Source: Fidelibacterota bacterium
GTDB lineage: Bacteria; Fidelibacterota; UBA8477; JABMPR01
Length of the DNA stretch: 64,000 nucleotides
Assembly: GCA_013202495.1 (NCBI GenBank)
Contig: JABMQQ010000174.1
Coordinates: 1-64,000 of the forward strand
Reading direction: 5' to 3'
Below the pieces are notes generated by a model. The model was not told the origin of the DNA, did no database searches, and saw nothing but the letters and a program-made list of their open reading frames with translations. The position numbers and the translations under genes were made by a program. Positions 1 to 9,585 of this stretch are shown piece after piece (positions within the stretch are counted from its first letter, which is position 1; each line of letters starts with the position of its first letter).

Positions 1-41
1 GACCAATGAAACTGAATATGATCCTGCTTATGCAGCCTAAA

Positions 42-1007
42 TCACTTAACTTTAACTACAGTACCTTTGTTAGGCAGTTGACTACCCTCAAATCCAGCGT
101 GTGGTATGTATTTGTTCGATCTAATTAATGTTGAATCTTGCATTCTTGAGAAACTTGCATCGAATCGAATTGTGTCGAAAACCATTATTTCAAAATCGTC
201 ATCACAATCTGTAAAAAACCAAGTGAAAAAGCATCGTGCCCACGTGTTATGATCTACTGTAGTAGCGAAGTACTGCATGTTTATTATGTCACTACTGCTA
301 CCATATTCCAGTAAATCCAATTCATCACTCAGATGACTATTATATATGCTTACTGAGCTTTGATTGGTGGGAGTAGAATTCCATGTACCAAAGTCATTAA
401 AGGAATAAACGCTTACGGGTGAAGGGATACTGTCGTGATCGATGGTAAGCCAATTACCAGAGAACTCGAATGTCTTGTCTCCATAGATGTATACACTACC
501 TGAAACATTCCAGAATTGACTGACTTCAGTCGGCTGGACCCAAGATACTGTATCTCCTCTTGCGTGACTCGCAGGATAAGTCCCGGCTTCAGCTGCTCTT
601 GTAATTATTTCAACAGATAGATTGGTTAGCATCCAATCACCAACAATATCTGAGTGAAATACATCAAGAGTGAGAGGACTGCTATCAGAGATGTTACCTT
701 CACGGTCTAAAGCACGAACAACAATCACATAGTCGTTGCTTTGATCAAGGGTGTCAGTAAACCAAAGCAACTCGTACGGTTCTTGGGAATCGGTTTGATT
801 TGTATTATTTCCATTTACCCAAAGCTCAAGATGATCAACACCACTTGGATCAGATGCCATGCAAATAATATTTACTGTACCAGTGACAATAGCATTCGGT
901 GTAGGTGAGATAATAGAGATAGAAGGGCCGATGGCGTCAGGTTCACCACAAGATGTTAAATACACTCCGGTAAGTATCACCAGAAAAATATTTACTCGTT
1001 GCTTCAT
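42..1007 (-). CDS. Secreted lipoprotein with an Ig-like domain
   Basis: Probable outer-surface lipoprotein of 321 residues. I start it at the ATG at 1007, because that exposes a short hydrophobic leader ending in the lipobox LTSC; the frame is open further upstream but only through a non-coding-looking repeat. Residues ~25-120 read as a bacterial Ig-like module (SPTPNAIVTGTVNI, then a VDHLELWVNG strand and RALDREGNIS). The remaining ~200 residues match nothing I recognise and there is no C-terminal sorting domain. A GTTAGGC core site lies 14 bases upstream of the start and a GCCTAAC site overlaps the last codons, so the gene sits in an integron-cassette-like frame. Function unknown; binding or structural role is only inferred. 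Confidence 0.8.
   Translation of the reverse strand: MKQRVNIFLVILTGVYLTSCGEPDAIGPSISIISPTPNAIVTGTVNIICMASDPSGVDHLELWVNGNNTNQTDSQEPYELLWFTDTLDQSNDYVIVVRALDREGNISDSSPLTLDVFHSDIVGDWMLTNLSVEIITRAAEAGTYPASHARGDTVSWVQPTEVSQFWNVSGSVYIYGDKTFEFSGNWLTIDHDSIPSPVSVYSFNDFGTWNSTPTNQSSVSIYNSHLSDELDLLEYGSSSDIINMQYFATTVDHNTWARCFFTWFFTDCDDDFEIMVFDTIRFDASFSRMQDSTLIRSNKYIPHAGFEGSQLPNKGTVVKVK
64..75 (-). other. attC-type core site at 3' end of the first gene
   Basis: On the coding strand this reads GCCTAACAAAGG and overlaps the last codons of the lipoprotein gene. The same GCCTAACAAAGGC string recurs at 18869-18881, and GCTAACAAAGGC at 19711-19723, in both cases just past a stop codon. RYYYAAC followed by AAAGGC is the usual left half of an integron attC site. 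The right half would lie outside the window. Confidence 0.45.
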
Positions 1008-1021
1008 CGAATCTCCGATCT

Positions 1022-1031
1022 GCCTAACGCC
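1022..1031 (-). other. attC-type core site at 5' end of the first gene
   Basis: Coding-strand GGCGTTAGGC, ending 14 bases before the start codon at 1007. It fits GTTRRRY, the cassette crossover half-site. Comparable sites precede the genes starting at 13927, 19570 and 20707. Confidence 0.4.
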
Positions 1032-1038
1032 TCTAGGC

Positions 1039-1107
1039 TCTCGCTGCTTCCCGAAACAGACTCGCACATCATCGCAAATAAACCATCTTAACAACACTCG
1101 AGTACTC
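1039..1107. repeat. 69-bp repeat, copy 1 (3' end of a sorting-domain gene)
   Basis: Matches 2691-2759 with about five mismatches. It spans the last codons of the sorting domain, the stop codon and a 3' hairpin (CTGCTTC/GAAACAG, imperfect here). The identity continues through non-coding sequence, so it reflects recent duplication or gene conversion and not only protein constraint. Confidence 0.8.
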
Positions 1108-2589
1108 TCCGGCTTGGAGCCTCGCGAAGTACATACCTCCTGCTACTTGGTGTCCGTCCTGGTTTGTTCCGTCCCAGCTAACCCGGTAGACACCTGGTGC
1201 TTGTGACTGAATGACATGTGTCTTTACTTCTCGTCCAACGACATCGTAGATAATCAGTGAGACTTCTGACATTTCTGGTAGATCATACTCGATGGTTGTT
1301 GAGGGGTTGAAGGGGTTTGGGTATGCAGATCTTAGAAGGGGCTCTATAGGTTGTAATCTCTGATCTAAATTTACAGATACAGAATTGTCCCACAAACATA
1401 CATGCGAATATAGCTCACTATAAATGCCATTCTCAAACATGATAAGTTTGCCATCATGCATGACACATTGGAGAGATGAACAGCTAAGGTTAAGTCTGAA
1501 TGGCAACGCTTCTTCTTGTCCCAGAAGGTCACCTCGAGGGCTAATTCTCTGTACAATCACACTATCATCATTACAATAATAAATGACCCCTGCGCCTTCA
1601 GGTGGAAAATAGGTTGATGTATAGGGTGTGTCGGTTTGAATTTGATAAATTTGCTCCATTTCACCCATCTCCCCATAATTACTAATGCTGTGGAGCCAAC
1701 TTTCACTATCTAGAGTGTCAACGGTAGTGCGATAGGATAGTATAATGGTACCATCGTTTTGCAAGAATACATCTTCGGGGTCAATATCCACCCATAGATC
1801 TCCAGAAATAGTCCTAAAGGTTTGTGGCTCTTCCAAAGGAAGGCCATCTGTTCCGAGACGAAGAATTTTCAGCCTGCCAATTTCTGTAAAATTTGGAAGA
1901 ACAATGGACTCCTCTGCCCATAATATCAGACTAAGGCCTGCTACTGAATTATGTGTATCTAACCTTTTGGAACTCTGGATAAATATTGAGGTATCTTCCG
2001 GCTCGAGATGGTATATCTGAAAGCTTTCTCCAATCAATTCATCAGCATTGAAACGCTGTCCATATATTCCTGATTGGCCAAGATTATTTGTCCCAGACCC
2101 GTAATACATGAATTGGTCAACTGAAAGCTCAAGCGTGTTCCAGCTAAATGGACCAGTGGAACTATCTATCAGAATCAACTCATCTCCCTGAGGGAACTCA
2201 GGTCCATTTACTTGCTGGCTTCGATAGCTTGTGACCCAACTGCTATCCTGCCTACCTACATGGGTATAGAGTAAGCTAAGATTCTCTTCATTTCCTACGA
2301 TAAGTGGGCGATATCTGTTACCAGCAGTACTATTCGTAAAACTCCATAATTCACCTGACGGTCTTGCGAGGGAGTCCAAGAAAGTAAAATACATTTTTGT
2401 AGAATCGATATTAGGTTCAGATCCAGGGGGACCACTCATCCATAAACGCATATAGGTTAGACTTATTTCACCCTGATTATCAATATGGAGATTGTGATTA
2501 TAATAATTCTCAACCAAAAGTGCTTCATTTAGTAACTGAGAGTTTGCAACCAGTGGAAAAAGAATGAGAGAAATTAGTAATAGTCGCAT
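1069..2589 (-). CDS. Secreted protein with C-terminal FlgD-like sorting domain
   Basis: A 506-residue exported protein. Residues 1-17 form a signal peptide ending around ANSQ. Residues ~20-410 are beta-rich with repeated W-containing strands, consistent with a propeller-like fold, but I recognise no named family. Residues ~420-506 are the sorting domain (SAYPNPFNPSTTIEY, IYDVVGREV, WDGTNQDG, MYFARLQAGEYSSVVKMVYLR), which in FCB bacteria directs secretion or surface anchoring. The gene is followed on its own strand by the lipoprotein gene at 42-1007 and preceded by another sorting-domain gene. Export and C-terminal targeting are well supported; the substrate or role is not visible. Confidence 0.85.
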   Translation of the reverse strand: MRLLLISLILFPLVANSQLLNEALLVENYYNHNLHIDNQGEISLTYMRLWMSGPPGSEPNIDSTKMYFTFLDSLARPSGELWSFTNSTAGNRYRPLIVGNEENLSLLYTHVGRQDSSWVTSYRSQQVNGPEFPQGDELILIDSSTGPFSWNTLELSVDQFMYYGSGTNNLGQSGIYGQRFNADELIGESFQIYHLEPEDTSIFIQSSKRLDTHNSVAGLSLILWAEESIVLPNFTEIGRLKILRLGTDGLPLEEPQTFRTISGDLWVDIDPEDVFLQNDGTIILSYRTTVDTLDSESWLHSISNYGEMGEMEQIYQIQTDTPYTSTYFPPEGAGVIYYCNDDSVIVQRISPRGDLLGQEEALPFRLNLSCSSLQCVMHDGKLIMFENGIYSELYSHVCLWDNSVSVNLDQRLQPIEPLLRSAYPNPFNPSTTIEYDLPEMSEVSLIIYDVVGREVKTHVIQSQAPGVYRVSWDGTNQDGHQVAGGMYFARLQAGEYSSVVKMVYLR

Positions 2590-2690
2590 ATACCCCCCCT
2601 TATCTAAACAATTATTGCCCCCTAAGGACTTGTATCTATTATAGTCACTAGTTTTCTAATTCTGAGTGACAATTAAATAACACCCCACCC

Positions 2691-2759
2691 TCTCGCTGCT
2701 TCATGAAGCAGACTCGCAAATCATCGCAGATAAACCATCTTAACAACACTCGAGTACTC
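2691..2759. repeat. 69-bp repeat, copy 2, with 3' hairpin
   Basis: Second copy of the 1039-1107 repeat, at the 3' end of the LRR gene. Here the hairpin is perfect: CTGCTTC at 2696-2702 and GAAGCAG at 2705-2711, ten bases past the stop codon on the minus strand. There is no T-run, so it could be an RNA-stability stem or a weak terminator. Confidence 0.75.
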
Positions 2760-5700
2760 ACCAGCACTTAGTCTAGCGAAATAGACACCAGTGTTGACCT
2801 GCTGGCCTTCGTTGTTAGTTCCATTCCAAATAACAGCATAGGATCCTGGTGATTGCGACACGGAGGTCATATTCCAGACTTCGCGCCCAGATATGTCGTA
2901 GATGACTAGTGATACATCCGCGTGCTCAGGGAGTTCATACTGTACTGTAGTGGTGGGATTGAAGGGGTTCGGATAGTTTTGATGCAAGGTATAGTATTGA
3001 GGTAACAATTTGTTCTCTACTGATGTTAGGCATGGTCCGTTGTCTATAATTTGTTGTTGAGTTGGGTTAACCATATTACCTGCAATATCATAGTTACCAT
3101 CCAATCCATTTGAACTCAGCAACTCGTAAAGGCCGCATAATGTATTAAGCACGACATTGTCCCTGATAGAGAGATGCCCACCTACAGAATTGAGGCCACT
3201 CAAGCCATCTAGATTTGTGAGAACGAGATTGTCCCTAACAGAAAGTTGACCACCTACAGAAGTAAGACTGGTCAAGCCATTTAGATTTGTGATTGCGATA
3301 TTGTTCCTAATAGACAGATTACCACCCATAGATTCAAGATTGCTAAGACTATCCAAGTTTGTGATTGCGGCATTGCCATTTATAAACAAGTTACCACTCA
3401 CTGATGTAATATTGAACAAGCCATCCAGGTTCGCGAGTGCTTCATTACCGGTTACATACAAATAGCCCAAGGCACTAAGATTACTCAAGCCATTGAGGTT
3501 TGTGAGTGCGACATTGTCCTCTAATCTCAAACCATTGACAGAAGTAAGATTGCTCAGACCATCTAGATTTGTAAGTGTGACATTGTCCTGAACAAACATA
3601 TTGTTACCCACAGAAGAAAGACTGCTCAAGCCATTCAGGTTTGTAAGTAGGTCATTGTATCTTACTCTCAGATCACCACCTACAGAAGTAAGGGTTGAAA
3701 GTGGTTCTAAGCTAACAATGTCAGGACCTTGGATTGTTAGGTTACCTACAATGAAAGTGCCTGCAAATGAATTTACTTCTGCTTGAGTGCTTAGAAATAC
3801 GTCCGTTCCACATGGTCCCCCATCAATAATTTGCTGTTGAGTTATGTGAATCAAATTTCCAGACGCATCGAAGCTGCCAACCAATCCATCTGAACTCAGT
3901 AAAGGATATAGACCACAAAAATAATTAAGCGCGGTATTGTCGCTCACTTGCAGTCTATCACCCACATAGGTAATACTGCTCAGTCCGTCCAGATTTGTGA
4001 GTGATGCATTATCGCTCACTTCGAGCCTATCAGCCACAGAAGTAATACTGCTTAGTCCATCCAGATTTGCGAGTGTTGCATTATCACTCACATCCAGCCT
4101 ATCGAACACAGAAGTAATATTGCCCAGGCCATCAAGATTTGTCAGTGAGGGATTATCCCTCACTTCGATCCGATCACCTACAGAAGTAATGTTACTCAAG
4201 CCATCCAAATTTGTGAGTGATGTATTATGACGCACCACGAGTCTATCACCCACAGAAGTAATACTGTTCAAACCATTCAGATTTATGAGTGATGTATGAT
4301 GACCCACATACAGCGCATCACCCACAGAAGTAATACTGTTCAAGCCAGACAGGGTATTGAGTGCTGGATTACTCGATATAGACAGACCACCCACATAAGT
4401 AATATTACTTAAACCTTCTACGTTTGTGAGTGATCCATTCCCACTCACTAGCAGGTAACCGCCTACATAAGTAACGTTGCTCAGCCCATCTAGATTTGTA
4501 GGTAAATTATTGTCAGAAATAATTAGATCCTCCCCTACATAGCTCAGGTTGATAAGGCCATCCAGATTTGTGAGAGAAGAATTGTCTGATACATATAGAT
4601 TCCCACCCACAGAATCAAGGTTACTGAGTCCATCTAGAGTCCCAAGGTTGTCTACCTCTACAATTATTAGATGACCCCCAACAGATGACAGATTGATTAG
4701 TCCATCTAAATTTTCAAGAGACCTATGATTCCATATATTCAGTCTCTCACCGACAGAATTAAGGTTACTGAGTCCATCGAGATTTGCAAGGTCTATGCAG
4801 GTTGTAACAAATAGATCTCCTCCAACAGAGTATAAATTGCTCAACCCATCCAGGTTGGGAAGTGCGATATTGGCATCTATTATCAGATCACCACTCACAA
4901 AAGTGATATTATGTAAACTGTCTATGCTTGTGAGTATGTGATTTTCCGAAACATCTAGATCCCCACCTATAAAAGACAGGCTACTCAACCCATCCATATT
5001 TGTGAGGGATTGGTTGTCTTCTACGTGAAGCCCTCCTACAGAAGTCAGACTACTGAGACCATCCATTTGTGCTATCGAGCCATTGCCGTAAATGGACAAA
5101 CGACCACCTACAGATGAAAGAGATGCGAGACCATCTAAGTTTATGAGTGATGGATTGTTTTCTACACTGAGATCGTATTCCACAGATGTAATATTGCTCA
5201 AGCCACCAATATTATTAAGCACGTCATTAGAGAATATATTCAGCTCACCTAGAGAAGTAATATTACTCAGACCATCTAGGTTTGTGAGCGTAGAATTCCC
5301 AGATAGAACTATATCATATGCCACAGAATCTATATTGCTCAGACCATCTAGGCTAGTGAGGGCACTATTGTTCCTAATATAAAGGAAATCAATTGACATA
5401 AGGTTGCTCAAGCCGTCAAGATCTGTGAGTAAGTCATTGTCAGATATATTCAAAACATTCAAAGAATCAATGTTGCCTATACCGATCAGGTTTGTGAGTA
5501 AGTCATTGTCCATGACAGTTAGCTCATTTGCGAAACTTAGATTGCTCAAGCCACTTATGTCTGTGAGTAGGGAATTACTTGTAATTTGTAACCCCTGACC
5601 GATAGAATCTAGATTACTGAAGCAATCAAGATTTGTGATCTGGCTGTTACTAGAAATATCTAGAACCCAAGTTACAAATTCAAGATTGCTCAGACCATTC

Positions 5701-6389
5701 AGATCTGCTAGTACGGCATTGCCAGTAACACTTAAACTGCCACCCACAGAAGAAATACTTTCAAATCCATTTAGATTGGGGAGTGCATGATTATCCGATA
5801 TGGCCAAAGACCCACTCACAGACCTAACGTTTTCGAGAGCTGTCAGGTCTGTGAGTGCCTCATTGCCAAGTACAGTCAGATTCCCGCCAACAGATTCCAA
5901 ATTAATAAGACCATCCATATTTGTGAGTAGATCGTTGTATTCAACCTCGAGGTCACCACGAACAGATGCAATATCGTTCAAGCCATCTAGATCTGTGAGC
6001 GCTGGATTAAGTCTAATCTCTAGGTTACCGCGCACAGAGTCAAGATTACTCAAACCATCTAAGCTTACGAGTGCATCATTACGATATACATGTAGTCTAC
6101 CCCCGACGTAAGTAATATTGACCAAACCATCGACATTGGAGAGAATATCATTGTTTCGTACACTTAAATCCCCTCCCACTGAATCAAGAGTAAGAAGGGG
6201 GGATAAATCAACTATATCAGAGCCTCGAATACTTAGCCCGCCAGTTATAGAGTTTCCTGCAAATAGTTCTACATCCGCCTGCGAATACAGAGACACGTCT
6301 CCTTCAATAACTTGGGCACTACTAACTGAAAACAGACCAAACAGAATGATTTTTGCAAAAGCCTTTGTGACACTTTTAAATTGACTCAT
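2721..6389 (-). CDS. Giant secreted leucine-rich-repeat protein, two tandem solenoids
   Basis: A 1,222-residue surface protein. Residues 1-25 form a signal peptide (LFGLFSVSSAQ). More than 40 repeats of ~23 residues follow, with core NLDGLSNITSVGGxLxVxxN, an LRR of the Receptor-L-like bacterial type. The array is built twice: N-cap (DVELFAGNSITGGLSIRG), long array, C-cap with a CGLYPLLSS motif and QQQIIDGGPC near residue 859; then a second N-cap (EVNSFAGTFIVGNLTIQG), shorter array and second C-cap ending near 1119. Residues ~1135-1222 are the sorting domain. Likely adhesion or ligand binding, by fold analogy. The antisense frames are open over long stretches only because the repeats lack antisense stops. 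Confidence 0.92.
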   Translation of the reverse strand: MSQFKSVTKAFAKIILFGLFSVSSAQVIEGDVSLYSQADVELFAGNSITGGLSIRGSDIVDLSPLLTLDSVGGDLSVRNNDILSNVDGLVNITYVGGRLHVYRNDALVSLDGLSNLDSVRGNLEIRLNPALTDLDGLNDIASVRGDLEVEYNDLLTNMDGLINLESVGGNLTVLGNEALTDLTALENVRSVSGSLAISDNHALPNLNGFESISSVGGSLSVTGNAVLADLNGLSNLEFVTWVLDISSNSQITNLDCFSNLDSIGQGLQITSNSLLTDISGLSNLSFANELTVMDNDLLTNLIGIGNIDSLNVLNISDNDLLTDLDGLSNLMSIDFLYIRNNSALTSLDGLSNIDSVAYDIVLSGNSTLTNLDGLSNITSLGELNIFSNDVLNNIGGLSNITSVEYDLSVENNPSLINLDGLASLSSVGGRLSIYGNGSIAQMDGLSSLTSVGGLHVEDNQSLTNMDGLSSLSFIGGDLDVSENHILTSIDSLHNITFVSGDLIIDANIALPNLDGLSNLYSVGGDLFVTTCIDLANLDGLSNLNSVGERLNIWNHRSLENLDGLINLSSVGGHLIIVEVDNLGTLDGLSNLDSVGGNLYVSDNSSLTNLDGLINLSYVGEDLIISDNNLPTNLDGLSNVTYVGGYLLVSGNGSLTNVEGLSNITYVGGLSISSNPALNTLSGLNSITSVGDALYVGHHTSLINLNGLNSITSVGDRLVVRHNTSLTNLDGLSNITSVGDRIEVRDNPSLTNLDGLGNITSVFDRLDVSDNATLANLDGLSSITSVADRLEVSDNASLTNLDGLSSITYVGDRLQVSDNTALNYFCGLYPLLSSDGLVGSFDASGNLIHITQQQIIDGGPCGTDVFLSTQAEVNSFAGTFIVGNLTIQGPDIVSLEPLSTLTSVGGDLRVRYNDLLTNLNGLSSLSSVGNNMFVQDNVTLTNLDGLSNLTSVNGLRLEDNVALTNLNGLSNLSALGYLYVTGNEALANLDGLFNITSVSGNLFINGNAAITNLDSLSNLESMGGNLSIRNNIAITNLNGLTSLTSVGGQLSVRDNLVLTNLDGLSGLNSVGGHLSIRDNVVLNTLCGLYELLSSNGLDGNYDIAGNMVNPTQQQIIDNGPCLTSVENKLLPQYYTLHQNYPNPFNPTTTVQYELPEHADVSLVIYDISGREVWNMTSVSQSPGSYAVIWNGTNNEGQQVNTGVYFARLSAGEYSSVVKMVYLR

Positions 6390-6446
6390 AAGTCCTCTAT
6401 GAATTGATTAGATTTAGTAGTGAGCTATCCTGTATAACTAAATTAG

Positions 6447-9400
6447 CTACTTCAAATACAACATCTTAACAACGCTCGAATATTCCCCCGCCTCGAGCCT
6501 CGCGAAATACATACCGGCAGCAACGTTGTGCCCCTCTTCATTTAGTCCGTTCCAAATAGCCGTATATTTTCCTGGCGCTTGAGTCCCAGAAACGATTGTC
6601 TGCATTTCTCTTCCTGAAACATCATAGACAATCAATTCGACTTTGGAGTAATTGCTTAACTCATATGCGAGAGTCGTGCTTGGGTTAAATGGATTTGGAT
6701 AGTTTTGAGACAATACAGTACTGTAAGGTGTGTAGACTCCTTGGCCTATTGAAACAGGAGCGTATCCCTGGTTAGCAAGGACTATCAACTCGTCTGTCAG
6801 TGTAGAAATATAAACTAATGAGTCTTGACTTGATATGGCTCCAATACCCCCCAGAAAATTTGCCCCACCAGTAATCAGTGGATCACGCAGATCCGATACA
6901 TCTATTGCTATAACCCCGCTTTTCTCACCTGGAGTTACATTCGATGTTCCTAAGTATAGGTTGTTTCCATCAGCATAACCAATATCCGGTTGAAAGCCTA
7001 AATCCAGCTCTGAATAAAGTTTTGTGTGTGTACCATCTTCGGCCCATTCGTAAGTAGAAAGCCTGGTATTTTTCGAAAGAGTGAAGAAAGCAGCATTACT
7101 GATGGCTATCACTTCTCCATCCAAAACTGAATGATTTATCACTTCTGGAACTTCTAGGGATGTGAGGCTGACTGAGAAAATCTCGTTTTCTGTGGCAATG
7201 ATAGCCATGTTATCAAGCACCTTAACTTCAGGGGTACTAGAGGTAGGTACCTCCAAATCGCCCAAAAGCTCAATATTGTAGCGAGAGCTAACATCCAGAA
7301 ATTGGATATGCCCCTCTTCAGATCCAACAACTGCTATGTCATTCTTGACATCCAAGGCGAAGCCATCGGAGGAGACTCCAAGATCAGCACCTCCAAGCAT
7401 ATATATATATGTTTCGCCTAACCCGATCGCTCTAAATGTACCGTTTGCGCTCATGACATATGCGTAGTCCCCCTCCCGAGCAACTGCCACTGCATCATAA
7501 TCAAAATCAAATTCTCTTTCTGAGATATTACCAGGACGGGATATATCTAGGTTAATTATCCCTGCATCATCTGCTGCAATAAGGGCATGTGTACCTTCAA
7601 TTGCCATATCTCTTGCATGGAAAGGTCCTCCACGTTGATCCAGGAGATTATAATGACCTGGACCCATAACATTGAAATTCCCAAATTCGGATATGAAGAG
7701 ATAAGAACCTGAGCTGGCAACATCACTTAATCCTTCGACTTGGATCGTGCCCTCAGAGTAGGGATTTGCTAAATCCTCACAATTTACCACCTCAATTGCC
7801 TCAGTAGTTGTTAAATAGCTTCTATATCCTGTAACATGAACGTTTCCGAACATGGGTTCACCGAAGTACTCCCAAGAGGTCAATTCCTGTACTTGTTGAA
7901 GGTTTTGGATATCAATAATTTTAAATCCATCAATCGAGGCCAGATATATTTCTTCATTGTAAAACTGAATATCTGTGATCTCGAACGCAGTTATGGAATT
8001 ACTGAGTAGGATGGGATCACCAGGGTCCGAGACATCGTATATGTATAGAATGCCATCACCACCGCATGCCAACAACGTATCCTGAATCTCCACAGCAAAA
8101 CTCATTTCCCACTCATTTATTAATGAGCCATGTTCAAAAGGAGCAGCTGGATCACTGATGTCAATCACTCTGCACCCCATACCTCCAGAGGCTAGATAGG
8201 CGTAGTCTCCTCGCACAGCTACGTCCATGGCTTCACCCTCTCCCATATAATTTCCTACAACTTGGGGGTCTTCCTCATCACTAATATCCAAGATGAATAG
8301 GCCGTCTAGTTCAGCTGCAACGAAAGCATTATCTCCATCTATAAAAACATCAATCATGTGCATGCCCAGGTGAGTATTTGAAACCACCTCAGGGTATTCA
8401 GGCTCACTAATATTTACTATAGTCATTCCCATTCCATCAGCGAGATATACTCTATCCCCTTCCAGTGTCATTGCCAAACCCTCTCCTGGTGTGGAACAGT
8501 AACCGACCGTGCTTAGGTTCACCCCCAGAGATAACTCTATCAGGCTTGTACCTTGTATGGGACTACTTGCTAGAAGGACATTGGTTCTTGTTATGGCGAT
8601 GTCTTGTATTTGCTCTAGGTTTGGTATGGATATTGGGGATGCAGTAGCGAGAGAATCCTGAAGGTTGTATATATCGAGATGACCGTCTTCAACAGATAGG
8701 TATAAATTATCACCCTCTATAAACATGGCTGAAACTGGTGTATGGGTGTAGATGGTTTCAACGACATGGATTGAATCCGGGGAGCTAATATCAACAATAT
8801 CAATTGTCATATTATCTCTCGCTAAAAACAGACTTTCCTCCCAGTAGGCAAGGTCAACGACCGCACTTCTATTGAAGTCCATGTGAATGTGCTCATGAAG
8901 ATCCGAATCGAGGTCAAAGTAATAGACACCACCATTACACTTAGCAACGAGTACGGATTCTCCGAGAACTACCTTCTCCAGTTGTCCATCTGGAGTTCCA
9001 ACGAAACCTGCGACCACAGGGTTATGATAATCTGTAATATCCAGGACATATACCCTTCCATCTTCTGCACCGGCAATCAGGATGTCATCGCGGGAATCTA
9101 AGCTTACGATCGCTCCACCTGGATTCAGAGTTGATACTCGTCCTATCGTCGATGTGTTGTTTATAGCTATGGTGGAAATCCCAGCATCTCCCTCAGCAGT
9201 ATAGAGAGCTCTGCGCCCACATGTTAGATCAAGGATTGCTCCTCTACATGTTACATTCGTTGTAAGCGTGATATTATTAGGATTGTGGGTCTGATATACC
9301 CCCAGAATATTACCTTCGCTGATAAATGCGTAAACATCATAACTCTCCACACATCGCTGTGAGGAGTATCCCCAATCACCTAGAAATTGAAGGTTCGAAT

Positions 9401-9509
9401 CCGGAAAATCATAGGTATCGCTTGAGTTGTGGCTTGTTTGAGCAGTCGCCTGATTGCTTGAAATCAGTACTACACAAATGAGCAAAGATCTGATTAACTT
9501 CTTATTCAC
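6447..9509 (-). CDS. Secreted LVIVD-type beta-propeller protein with sorting domain
   Basis: A 1,020-residue exported protein with a signal peptide at 1-24 (...NQATAQ). Most of it is a series of ~42-residue repeats of the pattern VYVLDITDYHNPVVAG, YLASGGMGCRVIDISDP and LFILDISDEEDPQVVG, the hallmark of LVIVD-repeat propellers. Residues ~930-1020 are the sorting domain (NYPNPFNPSTTLAYEL ... VVKMLYLK). Its neighbours on the same strand carry the same C-terminal domain, so they probably share an export route. These propellers are usually surface proteins of unknown ligand. Confidence 0.9.
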   Translation of the reverse strand: MNKKLIRSLLICVVLISSNQATAQTSHNSSDTYDFPDSNLQFLGDWGYSSQRCVESYDVYAFISEGNILGVYQTHNPNNITLTTNVTCRGAILDLTCGRRALYTAEGDAGISTIAINNTSTIGRVSTLNPGGAIVSLDSRDDILIAGAEDGRVYVLDITDYHNPVVAGFVGTPDGQLEKVVLGESVLVAKCNGGVYYFDLDSDLHEHIHMDFNRSAVVDLAYWEESLFLARDNMTIDIVDISSPDSIHVVETIYTHTPVSAMFIEGDNLYLSVEDGHLDIYNLQDSLATASPISIPNLEQIQDIAITRTNVLLASSPIQGTSLIELSLGVNLSTVGYCSTPGEGLAMTLEGDRVYLADGMGMTIVNISEPEYPEVVSNTHLGMHMIDVFIDGDNAFVAAELDGLFILDISDEEDPQVVGNYMGEGEAMDVAVRGDYAYLASGGMGCRVIDISDPAAPFEHGSLINEWEMSFAVEIQDTLLACGGDGILYIYDVSDPGDPILLSNSITAFEITDIQFYNEEIYLASIDGFKIIDIQNLQQVQELTSWEYFGEPMFGNVHVTGYRSYLTTTEAIEVVNCEDLANPYSEGTIQVEGLSDVASSGSYLFISEFGNFNVMGPGHYNLLDQRGGPFHARDMAIEGTHALIAADDAGIINLDISRPGNISEREFDFDYDAVAVAREGDYAYVMSANGTFRAIGLGETYIYMLGGADLGVSSDGFALDVKNDIAVVGSEEGHIQFLDVSSRYNIELLGDLEVPTSSTPEVKVLDNMAIIATENEIFSVSLTSLEVPEVINHSVLDGEVIAISNAAFFTLSKNTRLSTYEWAEDGTHTKLYSELDLGFQPDIGYADGNNLYLGTSNVTPGEKSGVIAIDVSDLRDPLITGGANFLGGIGAISSQDSLVYISTLTDELIVLANQGYAPVSIGQGVYTPYSTVLSQNYPNPFNPSTTLAYELSNYSKVELIVYDVSGREMQTIVSGTQAPGKYTAIWNGLNEEGHNVAAGMYFARLEAGEYSSVVKMLYLK

Positions 9510-9585
9510 TGGTCACCCCCATAAAGCTTTTTAGTAGTTCTCACCACATTTAACTACAACGATGAGAAGCTAAGTTAATATAGTA

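Noticed and set aside
859-1206. Plus-strand open frame across the first gene start
   Set aside because: Antisense to a lipoprotein leader and a repeat; no ribosome-binding site or coding-like composition.
2721-6389. Regular ~69-bp repeats resembling a tandem DNA array
   Set aside because: They encode LRR repeats with codon-level variation; no identical spacer/repeat layout, so not CRISPR. Long antisense open frames here are by-products of the repeats.
9391-9404. GGTTCGAATCC, a T-loop-like string
   Set aside because: Inside the LVIVD coding gene and without any cloverleaf arms or acceptor stem.
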